A stretch of 64,000 nt of DNA. Source: Allomyces arbusculus. Lineage: Eukaryota > Blastocladiomycota > Blastocladiomycetes > Blastocladiales > Blastocladiaceae. Both the position numbers and the translations under genes were made by a program. The notes beneath the pieces are model-generated. The model saw only the letters and a program-made list of their open reading frames with translations, did not search any database and was not told the origin of the DNA. The stretch is taken from contig JADHYV010000088.1 in the NCBI GenBank assembly GCA_027604705.1, positions 1 to 64,000 of the forward strand. Direction: 5' to 3'. Every line of letters begins with the position of its first letter. Position 1 is the stretch's first letter. Below, one piece after another: positions 32,861 to 43,900 of this stretch.

Positions 32861-35800
32861 ATGCCCGCGACGATCATGAATTCAGGACGGCGCAGGGCCT
32901 TCGGGTCAGCCTGGTTTACCTGTTTCTTGATTTTTGCACTCACACTCCGCCTATGTCTGCTCACGGTTGCTATTCCGACCAATTTGACGATCCTGGTCCT
33001 CTTGCCTCTGAGTGATCCGAGTACGCCGCGTGCACGCGCGGCCTGGTTGGCATTCCGATGCTGAATACTGATCTGCGCGAACCATGCCCGATAGCCGCAA
33101 GCGCTGTGTTCCGGAGCTTCGCCGACGTGATGAGCGTCGCGCCCGCGGCCATGAACGTAATCGACCCGAATCACAACTACCAACTCATCGTCCAGGACAC
33201 GGGCGGCGTCCGTTTCAATGCCGTCAGCCTCCTGCTCAATACGTCGCTCCAGCAGCCCATCCACGCCATTGTCGGTGAGTATTCCTCGCGGGTCACGCTC
33301 GGCGTCGCGCTCCTCGCCGGCGCGCGCAAGATTTGGCACTGCGGCGTTGCTTCTTCCGCAGATTTCGACAATCCGCAAGATTTTGGACTCTTTTTCCGCG
33401 TCGCGCCAAATGACAACCAACAAGGCCCGATCCTGGCCCAGTTCGTTGCGTCAATGTCGTGGCGCACCGTGAACATACTCGCCGTCGCCGACCCGTACGG
33501 CCAGTCGTGTACGGGCGCTTCTGTCCCGATCGGATAGAAATCTGTTTTCATACTCACAATCCATTCGTTGACCAGTGTCGGCAACGTTCACTACCGCGGC
33601 CGACCACCTCGGCATTTCGATATACGCGCTGCAGCAGTACCTGCCCGGGACGACCGATTTTGCACCGCATCTCGATGCGATTCTCGCGAGTGGGTCCAAG
33701 ATCGTGTTGTTCTTCGGGTACATACGCTTTCTTTCCCCTCGACACAATACCGGGCTTGAAGAGACACACTCACGTCTTTCTCGTAGTTTCCCTGGCGACT
33801 GCAAAATCATTCTGCGGCAGGCAAAAGCCAAGGGTATGGTCGGGCCCAACTGGGTCTGGGTACGTGTATTTTTCGGTTCAGGACATGCATTTCCGTCCTC
33901 TAACCGCACTGCTCCGCTTACTTCTTGCCGCAGGTCGGGACCCACACGCTGTACAACTATCTCGACACGCTCACCATGGACAGCGACCGACGCCTGGCCG
34001 ACGGCATGATGTTTTCTGCGTTGAGAGAGGACCACACTACGTCCCAGTACCAAGCCTTGCGCTCCTCGTTCCTAGCGCAGTTCCCGTCGCAGTCCGAGTC
34101 GGTTCTTGGAGGCTTTGCGCTCATGTACTTTGACTGCTTCTTGGCTCTCGCCAATGGTGCGTGCTTTGTAGTTCCGATTTGCGTTTGAACGTACTGATCG
34201 TACTGACGAAATTTCTGCGGTATTCGGATGCTCAGGGTTCAAGACGATGACGACTCTTCATGGCGAAGCAGCTGTGCAGGCGCGCTCGTACTCGGCGACG
34301 TTGCCGGAGTTCTTGTCGCCGTTCAATGGGACGACAGGTTCCGTTGTGTTCTCAGAGAGTGGAAGTCGGATTGTGTACGTTCTGCGCCCTGTTTTTTGGT
34401 CATGACCTGTGTGCGTTCGTCGACTTGTTTGACCAACACGAAGCGATCTGGTGCCTGTTCCCTTGGAGGCACGAGTGGCAGATCATGAACATCTTCAACT
34501 CCTCGAACCGTGCCGCGTACGTCCTGTCGGACAACGGCCGGGTGGACAAGGTTACCGACCCGATTTTCTCCAGCGGGTCGGTGATTATTCCCACTGACCG
34601 GCCACCGCTCGAGATTACTTACCCGCAATGGTCTGACCCAGGCGTCCAGGCTCTGGCCGTGATTCGCGCGCTCATGATCCTGGCCATGCTTGGCGGCATG
34701 ATTTTTCTTGGGGCCAACCGCACCGAAAAGCAGATTCGGCAACTGTCGCTGCCGTTTCTGCTCGTCATTTCCCTCGGCTGTGTCTTGATCCTCGTGTCCG
34801 AGTACATTCTGATCGGCGTGCCGAGTGCACCGGCGTGTCACGCGTCGACGGTCGTGTTCACGTTTGCATATGAGCTGGTAATTGCGTCGGCAATTGCCAA
34901 GACGTATCGGGTTCGTTATCGGTCACGCATTGCGTTCGGATACTTTGGCGTGCCCTCTTGACTGACCGTGTTTTCGCTCAGATTTTCCGTATCTTTGATA
35001 ATTCTCGGATCAGCAAGGGCGGGCTCAAGTCACCGGACCTCTTCCGCAACGTGGCCATGATCATGGCCGTCCAAGCGGTCTTGTTCATCATTTGGGTCGC
35101 TGCGTTCCCCGTCTGGCCAACACTCGTCACAACCAAGACGTCGCTCTACTACGAGTGCCGCCCAACTAACTTTGCCGGTCATTGGGGCATTGTCGGTGCC
35201 TCGTTTGCCTTCAACGGCGTCATGCTGCTGCTCGTGTGCTACTTGGCCTACAAGACGCGCAACGTGGATTCGTCGTATCGCGAGACGCATTGGTATGTTC
35301 GCGCTCTTGCTTTGCGGGACCGTCTCGTGGATTGCACTCAATCCATTTTTCATGTTCACCCACCAGGATTCTATACACGGCGCAGGCACGTTTCTTGCAA
35401 ACGGCGACTTGGCGCAGGATGTGAACTGACCATGGCCCCGTTTCCTATGGGCCCATTTCCCATTTTCCAGAACATATTCTTGTGCTCTGTGCTTATTATC
35501 CCGCTCAGCCTGGTCACAATCGAGTCGTTTGCGCTCACCGCCTACTTTATTCGTGCCGTGGCCATGCTCTTTGCGGTCGGGTTCGCCTATACCGCTCTTG
35601 TCGGACGGCTGATCGTGGCCGTGTGGACGGACCGCCGACTTTCGGCCGGTGTGACGGCCGCCGGCGTTTTGAGCACGCCCGTGGCCACCGCCGCGACCGA
35701 TCCGAATGGTCCGTTCAAGCTCAAAGGGTCCGTCGAGAACCAAATTGGCGCGTCGAAACCATCGTCGGGCTCGGTTGCTGGCGTGCCTGGTGCCGAATTG

Positions 35801-36409
35801 GGCGGCGTTTACCCGGCCCTGCGCCGCGGCGGCGGGCTCGGGTACATTGAGCGGTTCACGCAGACGTGGCGCGCGACACAGGTCTACATGAACATGCCGC
35901 GCGGCATCGTCGCGATTTCGCCGCCGACGCAGAGTGCCGCGCAGAGTACTGCGCGGAGTGGGCCGGGTGGGAGCACGACGGCGCGGGCGACGGTGCGGAA
36001 GCGCGTGGCTGGGCGGAATGGCGGGAGTGGCGAGGGAATGGGCACGGTGATCCCACTCGCGGATCTCGGATTTGACGCGTCGCCCGCGGGCGCGCCGCCC
36101 GCGTGCCTCGAGCTCGTGCATTTGGGTTCGGGCGCGGCGTGGGTGGTGCAAATGACGCCCGAGGAAGTGGTCGTGTGGTCGCAGTACTTGAAGGCGGTCG
36201 CGAGCGTGATCACGACGGGAACCGGGTCGTCGTCGGGGTCGGGGACGCGGTCGGGCACGGGACAGTCTCATTCGTCGGGAGGCACCGCGAGCGTCGCCGC
36301 TGCTGCGGGCCACGCTGTTGCGCGTGCCATTAGCACGTCCGAGGCGGGGCGCGTGCGGATGCCGTCGCAACGGCCGCAATTGGCGTCGGACCGGTCGGTG
36401 CGCGACTGA
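32861..36409 (+). CDS. class C (GABA-B-like) GPCR, receptor 4
   Basis: Ten exons (32861-33020, 33095-33508, 33576-33717, 33787-33859, 33934-34156, 34236-34374, 34469-34910, 34982-35292, 35367-35385, 35471-36409) total 2862 nt, 953 aa. Domain order matches its paralogs: signal peptide, type I binding fold (VIDPNHNYQLIV, VGEYSSRVTLGVALLAG), 7tm_3 and PH-like tail (near 754 and 831-889). Two introns differ. The one before NDNQQG is missing, and the intron after the 19-nt micro-exon starts with GC (GCACGT at 35386), a rare but legitimate donor. It resembles receptor 2 through the ectodomain and membrane part but receptor 3 in the tail, which suggests a mosaic by gene conversion. The frame is also open through the last two introns, so read-through forms would not be truncated. 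Confidence 0.9.
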
Positions 36410-36926
36410 CGGTGCTGGCGCGACGGGAAGGTATTCGGAGGTGTTGAGCGGACGGGTTGGGTCGGTGGAGACTGGTAAACTGTTGCTGGTGATGAAGTTG
36501 TCGGTGCGTTCTTTCGGCGGGCGAGCTGGCAACGCGGTCACGTTTGTCCAACCCACCGTCTGCGCAGATCACATCCGTTTGCACCGGTCCTCAACGGTCC
36601 GCACTCCGCCGTCGCCCGCTCATGGGCGCAGGTCGCCGACACTTGGTGCAAATCAAGGCTGTGGCGAAACGCACGCCCTGTTTGCTTGATGCAAGACACG
36701 TCAAGGCAATCCCCCGTCGGCTGCTGTGCCCGGTTCCGTCAAGAGCGTCAGGCGGACTCGAGAAAGCATTTGCCGGCCACCGCCCGCACTTGGGCTGCGC
36801 TGCGCTTGCTTCTCCCGTGTCGGTGAGATCTCGCGCGGCTGCAGCGCCACTCTTGTCCGGCGGCGTCTCTGCAATCAAGCCAGCACGCTCTTCCCTTCGA
36901 CTTCGTTGATCAGCACAGAACCAACA
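36410..36926. other. intergenic between receptors 4 and 5
   Basis: About 520 bp with no gene seen; presumably the promoter of receptor 5. Confidence 0.5.
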
Positions 36927-39900
36927 ATGACTTGTCGCATCCGCATGGGACGAACGCGCCCTCGACGCCGTGTTCTTTCGATCGTTCCCGCTGTCATCGT
37001 GTCGGTGGTCGTTCTTGCGCTGGCGGTCGCGCCCGTGCTCTGGGCAACTGCTGCTCCAACGACGCTGTCGATCATGATGATGCTGCCGCTGTCGGATCCA
37101 TGTCTGTTACGACCCGATTTTGGTGCTCACGGTTGGACGACCAGTGCTGATCATTTCGGCCCCCGACTTTGCAGCTTTGGGCTCGGTCTTTCGAAACATC
37201 TCCGACGTCTTGAGCGTCGCGCCGGCCGTCATGTCGACCATCGACCCCAACCACAACTACCAGCTCGTCTTCCAGGACTCAGCGAGCGTGCGCAGCACGG
37301 CCGTCAACGCCTACACGAACGTGACCAATTCGCAGACCATTCACGCCCTCGTCGGCGAGTACTCGTCGCGCGTCACGCTCGGCCTCGCGCTCGCAGCGAA
37401 CCCGCGCAAATTATGGCACTGTGGAGTTGCGTCAGCCGTAGATTTCGACAGCAAGGTGACCTCACTCTCCTTTCTAGATGTGTCGTCGCTGCCGGCGCTC
37501 ATGTTTGGCCACTGTAGGTCGATTTTCCGAATTTCTTTCGAGTAGCTGCAAACGACAATCAGCAAGGCCCGGTCGTCGCTCAGTTCGTCTACTCGATGGG
37601 ATGGCGCGCCGTCAACGTTTTTGCTGTCGCAGACCCGTACGGCCAGGTACGCGAACGAGTGAGCTCATCTCGCGTCAGTATCAGCGCCGAGCGTGCGCTA
37701 ATTCCCTCGCCCGCCGGGGGCGGGGGGCCGCCGCCGCGCGCGCGGGGGGGGCCCCGCGCGCCCGGGGGCCGCCCNNNNNNNNNNGGGCTGTCAATGTTTT
37801 TGCTGTCGAAGACCCGTACGGCCAGTGACGCGAACGTTTGTGCTCATTTCGCGTCAGTTTCAGCGCCGTGGGTGGGGTAATTCCCTCGCCCCCCCCTACC
37901 CCCCCCCCCCCCCCGCTTCCAGTCGCTCTCAACCACGTTTGCGATTGCCGCTGTGAACCTCGGCATCAATCTCTACACGCAGCAGCAGTACCAGCCCGGC
38001 ATGACGCAGTTTGGCGTCTACCTCGATGCGATCCAGGCGAGCGGGTCGAAGATTGTTTTGTTCATGGGGTACATTTTCTTCGAAGCACACTTTCGAAGCT
38101 ATTTCCTTGGACCTCATTTACGTTCGTTGCAGTTTCCCCGGCGACTTCAAGCTCATTCTTCAGCAAGCCAAGCTGCGCGGCATGTTGGGGCCCGACTGGG
38201 TGTGGGTGCGTGCGAATGCATTGCGCGCACTTTTGTAGCTCGCCGCTCACCATGCGCTCCTGACTGCCGTATAGTTTGGAACATCGACTATGGCCATGTA
38301 CCTCGACACACTCACGGCCGACGGCGATAAGTCGAACGCGCAGGGCATGCTCTTCTCGTTTATTCGCGAGGACCGGACCGGTTCCCAGTTCCAGACTTTG
38401 CAGTCGCTCTACCAGGCGCAATTCCCGACGAGGTCGACGTCGATCCTCGCGGGATTCAGCCTGCTATATTACGACTGCTTATTGGCATTGGCCTACGGTA
38501 CGTGCGCCAGTCGCGCTTCGATTCGCCTTTTTGGTCCGCGATCCTGATGAGGAGTGTGCAGGCTTCAACAAAATGACGGCATTGTACGGCGACGCGGCCG
38601 TTCAGAGCCATTCGTACTCGGCGACCCTTTCCGACTTTCTCGTCCCGTTCAATGCGACGACGGGATCGGTTGCGTACACGGCAGCAGGAAGTCGTATCGC
38701 GTACGTTCTGCGACTGCTTTTTTTCTTGTTCCTGGGCCCACTCTGACCCGATAATTCCACTGCTAGAGATTGGCAAATCCAAAGCATTCAAGGAACAAGC
38801 AACCGTCTCGTCTACCAACTTTGGCGCAACGGGACTCTCGACAAGGTTGCGAACCCCGTCTTCTATGGCGGGTCCTTGACGGTTCCCGCCGACCGTCCGC
38901 CTTTGGCCATTGTGTACCCGCAGTGGTCCGACCCGGGCGTCATGGCCCTCGTCATCGTTCGCGTCGTCATGATGGCGGCCATGCTCGCCGGGATGGCGTA
39001 CCTGGTCGTGCACCGCGCCGAAAAGCAGATACGGCAGCGGTCGGTGCCGTTCTTGCTCGTCATTTCGTTTGGGTGTGTTCTGATCTTGGGCGCCGAACTG
39101 ATTTTGATTGGACCGCCCGCGAGCCCGTCCTGCCACGCGTCGTCGATCATGCTCACGTTTGGGTTTGAGCTTGTCATTGGGTCGGCAGTCGCGAAAACGT
39201 ACCGGGTACGTACGGTCTCCACTCGCCGCGATTGCGGTTGCTGATTGACGCAAACGTGCGGACAACAGCTGTTTAAAATCTTCGACAACGCGAGGATCTC
39301 CAAGGGCGGACTTCAAACGCGCACCTTGTTCCACCAAATTGGAGCGGTTCTTGGTGTGCAAGGGATCTTGTTTATCATTTGGGTCACGGCGTTCCCCGTT
39401 TGGCCCGAGCTCGTGGCGACGCGCGCGTCCGTCTACTACCGCTGCACGCCGACCAACGTCACGGGTCACTGGGCCATCATTGGGCTCTCATTTGCGTTCA
39501 ACGGGCTGTTGCTGCTCGCCGTCTGCTTCCTCGCGTACAAGACGCGGAACGTGGATTCATCGTACCGCGAGACGCATTGGTACGCCCGCCCCTTCAGCGT
39601 GGCGCATGTTTCGCGTGTTGCTCGCAGATTGACTGACACGGCTCCCTTCTCCACCTTCAGGATTCTGTACACTGCGCAAGTTCGGATTTCTTTGCCTAAT
39701 TGATGCTCACGCTGCTTCCCCAAACTAACGCCGACCTCATCGGCTGCCGCCATAGAACGTGTTCGTGTGCTCGGTCGTGATCATCCCGCTCAGCTTCATC
39801 GACATGGAATCATTTGCCACAACGGCCTACGCGATTCGCGCGGTCACCGTCATCTTCGCCGTCGCGTTCGCCTACATGGCACTGGTCGGCCGCTTGATCG

Positions 39901-40640
39901 TTGGCCTTTGGGTGGACAAACGCGCCGTGGGTGTGGGGAAGCTGGAGGTGAGCTCTCCGATCGGCGCGTTCCACAACAAGCAGAGCACCGCGGCCCTGCA
40001 ACCATTGACGAGCGGTGCCACGACAACGGCTGTCGGCGGGTCGATCACCGTCATGTCGACCCCCACCGCGACCAGTTTCGAGCTCGCGGGTCAGTTCCCC
40101 GTCCTGCGCCGTGGGTCCGGGCTCGGGCTCGTGAACCGGTTCCTGCAGACGTGGACGGCCACGGTCGTCTACGCGAATCTCGCGCGCGGGATTATTTCGT
40201 TGACGCCGCCCGCGGTCAAGCCCGTGTCCAAGATGGGCACTAAGATCATGAGCACGGTCGCGGGCTCGTCGCCCTCACTCGGTCATCCGGCCGAAACGGC
40301 GGGGAAGGCCCTGGGCGCGGCGATGCCGCTCGCACAGCTCGCATTTGATCCGTCGCCTGCGGGCACGCCCGCCGCGTGCTTGGAACTCGTGCATCTCGGG
40401 ACGGGGGCGTCGTGGGTCGTCCAAATGAATAATGCCGACGAGGTGGCGCTGTGGGCACAGCACTTAAAGGCTGTGGCGAGCTCGATCACGACGGGTGCCA
40501 CGTCGTCGGGCGCTACGTCCTCGCAGGGGGCCGGGACGACGAGCCAGGCGGCGCCGTCCGCGTCCGCGGCGGGACCATCTCGCCCGACCGCCGGCTCGGC
40601 CGTACTTGCGGGTAGCCTGCGGCCGCCGGCCAAGGCGTGA
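36927..40640 (+). CDS. class C (GABA-B-like) GPCR, receptor 5 (contains assembly gap in an intron)
   Basis: Eleven exons (36927-37101, 37175-37455, 37518-37646, 37923-38068, 38133-38205, 38275-38497, 38562-38700, 38767-39205, 39269-39579, 39661-39679, 39756-40640) total 2820 nt, 939 aa. This is the most divergent paralog: ectodomain TIDPNHNYQLVFQDSAS, VDFPNFFRVAANDNQQG, then SLSTTFAIAAVNLG. The 7tm_3 part has LFKIFDNARIS. The tail is weaker but still has FPVLRRGSGLGLVNRF and DEVALWAQHLKAVAS. It has a private intron after FDSK (37456-37517) and lacks the one before NDNQQG. The 10-N gap falls in the third intron. The sequence on both sides of it is a near duplicate, so the gap looks like an assembly artefact and not a break in the gene. 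Confidence 0.87.
37608..37922 (+). other. scaffold gap with duplicated flanks and homopolymer runs
   Basis: N bases fill 37775-37784. The stretch 37608-37723 is repeated with scattered differences at 37787-37897, including the coding part GTCAA-GTTTTTGCTGTCG and the intron start. Both copies run into G/C homopolymer tracts (37724-37774 and about 37891-37914). This is what two unjoined, low-quality contig ends covering the same place look like. Confidence 0.85.
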
Positions 40641-40978
40641 TGGGATGGGAGCAAAGGTGCCAGGACTCAAGACGATGAAGAAATAGGGACTAAATGGAGC
40701 CGGTGAGTGTACTCATTCCTCCTCATGCTCAAATACATCCGTCCTGTGGAGGCTAGGCCGGTGGGTTCGGTGATGTGAGCGCGCGTGAGTGCAGCATCAA
40801 AGCCGGCGCAAGTGTCGGCTGTCGCCTCTGTGATGAGGACTTGCTCATCTCTGTTGAGCGCAAAACAAAAAGCGCAACATGCAGTGGAGAAGTTGAATGG
40901 TGCACAGGACGCAAAAAGTATCAAATTTAATATACAGCAAAGACACAAAACAAACGCAAGAATGGCTCCCAGGCGCTT
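40641..40978. other. tail-to-tail spacer between receptor 5 and midasin
   Basis: About 340 bp, AT-richer near 40880-40970. Both genes end here on opposite strands. No gene is seen. Confidence 0.6.
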
Positions 40979-40983
40979 TTATT
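40978..40983 (-). terminator. AATAAA polyadenylation-type hexamer overlapping the midasin stop codon
   Basis: Read on the minus strand the sequence is CACAATAAAAG. The TAA stop of midasin (40979-40981) lies inside an AATAAA hexamer. If used as a poly(A) signal the 3' UTR would be only some 10-30 nt. The match may be chance. Confidence 0.3.
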
Positions 40984-43900
40984 GTGCAACAAACGCAAAG
41001 AACTGGCGCAGCGCGTCCGACAAGACGTTGGGCAGCCGGCTCACGTCGCGGACGACAATGTAGAAGTCGAACGGGAACGAGTCCATGTACCGGCGCATCA
41101 CGACTTTGCCGCCCTCGAATGAAACCGACGACATGCGCAGAATCGAGTCCTGCTCCGCCTTGTACTGGTCGACGACAATGAAAGCAACGAGCACTCGTGC
41201 TTCGGCAGCGCGGCGCACCAAATTACGCAACCGGTCGTGGTCGTCGCAGAGCCCGTCCGACACGATCAGCATCAACCGCCATGTGTCGGCGGCCGCGCCC
41301 GAGTTGGCAGCCCCGGCCTGGTCAAATGCGGCGAGCGCCGACTCGAGCAGCCGTGTCACGTCGGTGCGCTGCTGCGCAAACGTGAACTGGTCCAGGACAC
41401 GCGCACCAGCTTCATCCGAGAACGGCATGTCAAACGGATGAACAAGGGTCATGTCGTGCCCAAATGCCGCGACGGCCAGATTACCGACTTCGAGCTGCTG
41501 CAGCGCGCGCGCAATCAGGCAAACCGACTCGAACGCGAGCTGAACCGACTTGGTCTCGCTCATCGACTGGCTGTCGTCAACGGCGATCAAAATCTGGTAC
41601 TGGCGCTTGGACGGCTTGGTGCGGCGGAGCCAAATCTTGTCCTTTTTGAAGTCACTGGCAATATACGGGATAATTTTCTTCATGTTGAGCCGCTTGCCCG
41701 TCTTGTAGTCACCCGTCAGCTTGGCGGCCTGCGTGGGCTCGAGGATCAAACGCAGCTGCTCGGTGAGTTGGAGCGCGTAGTTGTGCGTGAGCGTCTTGTA
41801 CTGGAACCAGAGCTCGTGGCTCGACGCGGCGTCGTGATCCTTTTTCCAGTCGACGACGCGCGAAGCAATGTCCTGGCGCAGCTCCTCCTCTTGCTCGTCG
41901 GTCATGCGCTGCATCGGGTCGTCTTCGCGGTCGTCGTCGGTGGTCGTCGGCTCAGTGCGCATGTGGAACTGGGTCTCGTCCTCAATCGACGAATCGCGCT
42001 CCTGCTGCTCGCCGTCACGGGTATCGGCACCGGTCGCGGGCTGTGTCGTCGGTGGTGCTTGCGCCAACTTGGGCTGCTCGCTCTCCTCGGCCATTTCTTC
42101 GTCTTCGTGATCGTCCTCGTCGGGAAGTGCCGGCATTTGCGCCTGTTGCTGGTCGGGTTCCGCAGCCCCGAGCGTTTGATCGGTCTCCTTTTGATCGTCG
42201 TCCTGCAAAAACTCGTACTCTTGGTCGGCGTCGGCGGGCGATTGCTGATCAGCGTCGTCTTTTTGCTCTTGGTGCTGGCGCTCAATCATGTTTAGCCGCT
42301 TCTTCCAGTCCTTGATCGTGTCTCCGAGTGACTTTTGCTGCTGCTGGTTCTGCGTCTGGTCGGCCAGCGAGTCGGTGGCCTTCGAGTCCTGCTGGACCTG
42401 CTCGGCCTGCCCCTTGCGCTCGGCCATGTCCTGCGTCGACTCCTTAGCATCGTCTTGGCCGTCGTCCTTGTTGGAAAGGCCGACATTGGTCTGATCCTGC
42501 TGTTCCTGGTCGTCGGGCCGCTCCTGCTCCTCGTCATTTTGGGCGCCTTCGGTAGAGTCGTCTTGCACGCCGAGCGCCGGCGCGGTATCCTCCTCGACCT
42601 GGTTCACGTCCGGCTCCTCCATTTCAGCGTCTTCCGGGATTGGCTCGTCCTCCGAATCGGACCCTTGGTGATCGTACTGGTCGTCAAGGTCCATAGGCAT
42701 GGGCTCGTCGGGGTCAGGGCGGTCTTCTCGCGCATCGCTTTGGCCTTGGTCCAGATTCGCGTCGCGCTGCTCCTCGTCCTGCATGCCCTCGTCCTCCTCT
42801 TGCCGATCGTCAGTCGGCGTATCCTTGTCCATAGCGTCTGCGTCCTCGGCAGCGTCGCGATCCTCCATTTCCTCGCCGTCGGCGTCTCGAGAATCGTCTT
42901 GGGGCGCGTCCTTGTCGGTCTCATCCATGACTTCGTCCTCCTTCCTTTCATCGTCCTGCTCCTGCGCCTTATCGTCACCCTCGGGTTTCGCCTCGTCCTT
43001 GTCGTTGGCCTCGTCCTTGTCGTTGGATTCGTCCTGGTCCTGCTGCGGCTCGTTGTCCTCTATGTGGCCATCAAAGTTCTCTTGCTCTCCCTGCTGCTGT
43101 TGCTCCTTGTCCTCCTGTTGGTCGTCTTCGAGCTCCTGAATCTCGTGCGTGTCGCGCTTGACCTTTTCGTTGTCGAGATCGGCCTCGCGCAAATCCTGCT
43201 CCTCGTCGTCTTGCCACAGCGACTCGTCGACCTTGTTTTCTTCTGGTTGGTCGACCTCGTCCATAGCCTCGTCGGGATCGTCCTGCTCTTCCTCATCGCC
43301 GGATTCGCCCTCGTTCTGGCCCTTTTCATCCTCGTCCAAGTTCAGGTCCTCGAGCGCACCGTCAAAGTCGTTCTCCATCTCCATGCCCTCGTCTTCCTTT
43401 TTCTTGTCCTGCTTTTCGTCCTGGTCGGGACTCTCCTGCTCCTCGTCCTTCGTCCCAAGCACCTGCTCTTCGTCTTCGATCTCGTCGCTCACGTCCTTTT
43501 CGCCTGACCCTTGGCCGATACCCGTGCCGTTCACCTCCTGGAACTCGCCGCCCTGCGCCGCCGAATCGTCCGATTCCTCCTCCTCGGAGCTCGGCACACA
43601 GAAGCCGGCCTTGATGATCTTGGTCAGATTGATGCACATGACATAGGCGCACTTGGCGAGAACGCGGTGGTGGGTCAGCACCTGGAACAGCGTCGCGTGT
43701 AGGAACTGCGCGTAGTTTGCGAGCAGCGGCGTGAGCCGCTTGACCATGTGATACAGGACTTGGTGGTGGTCGCCAACGGTACGGAGCGCGTGCATTTGCG
43801 CCACGGCGTGCGCGACAGACGTGCTGCCAATCCTGCCCATGAACTCGACTAGCGACGTGTGCAGAGCCTTGGCGCCGTCAGGCCGCTCCTCGGCACTGAA

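Noticed and set aside
42335-43507. Plus-strand frame of 390 codons that looks like a very hydrophobic membrane protein
   Set aside because: It is the antisense of the Asp/Glu/Gln-rich repeat of midasin; GAC/GAG codons read backwards give Val, Leu and Phe.
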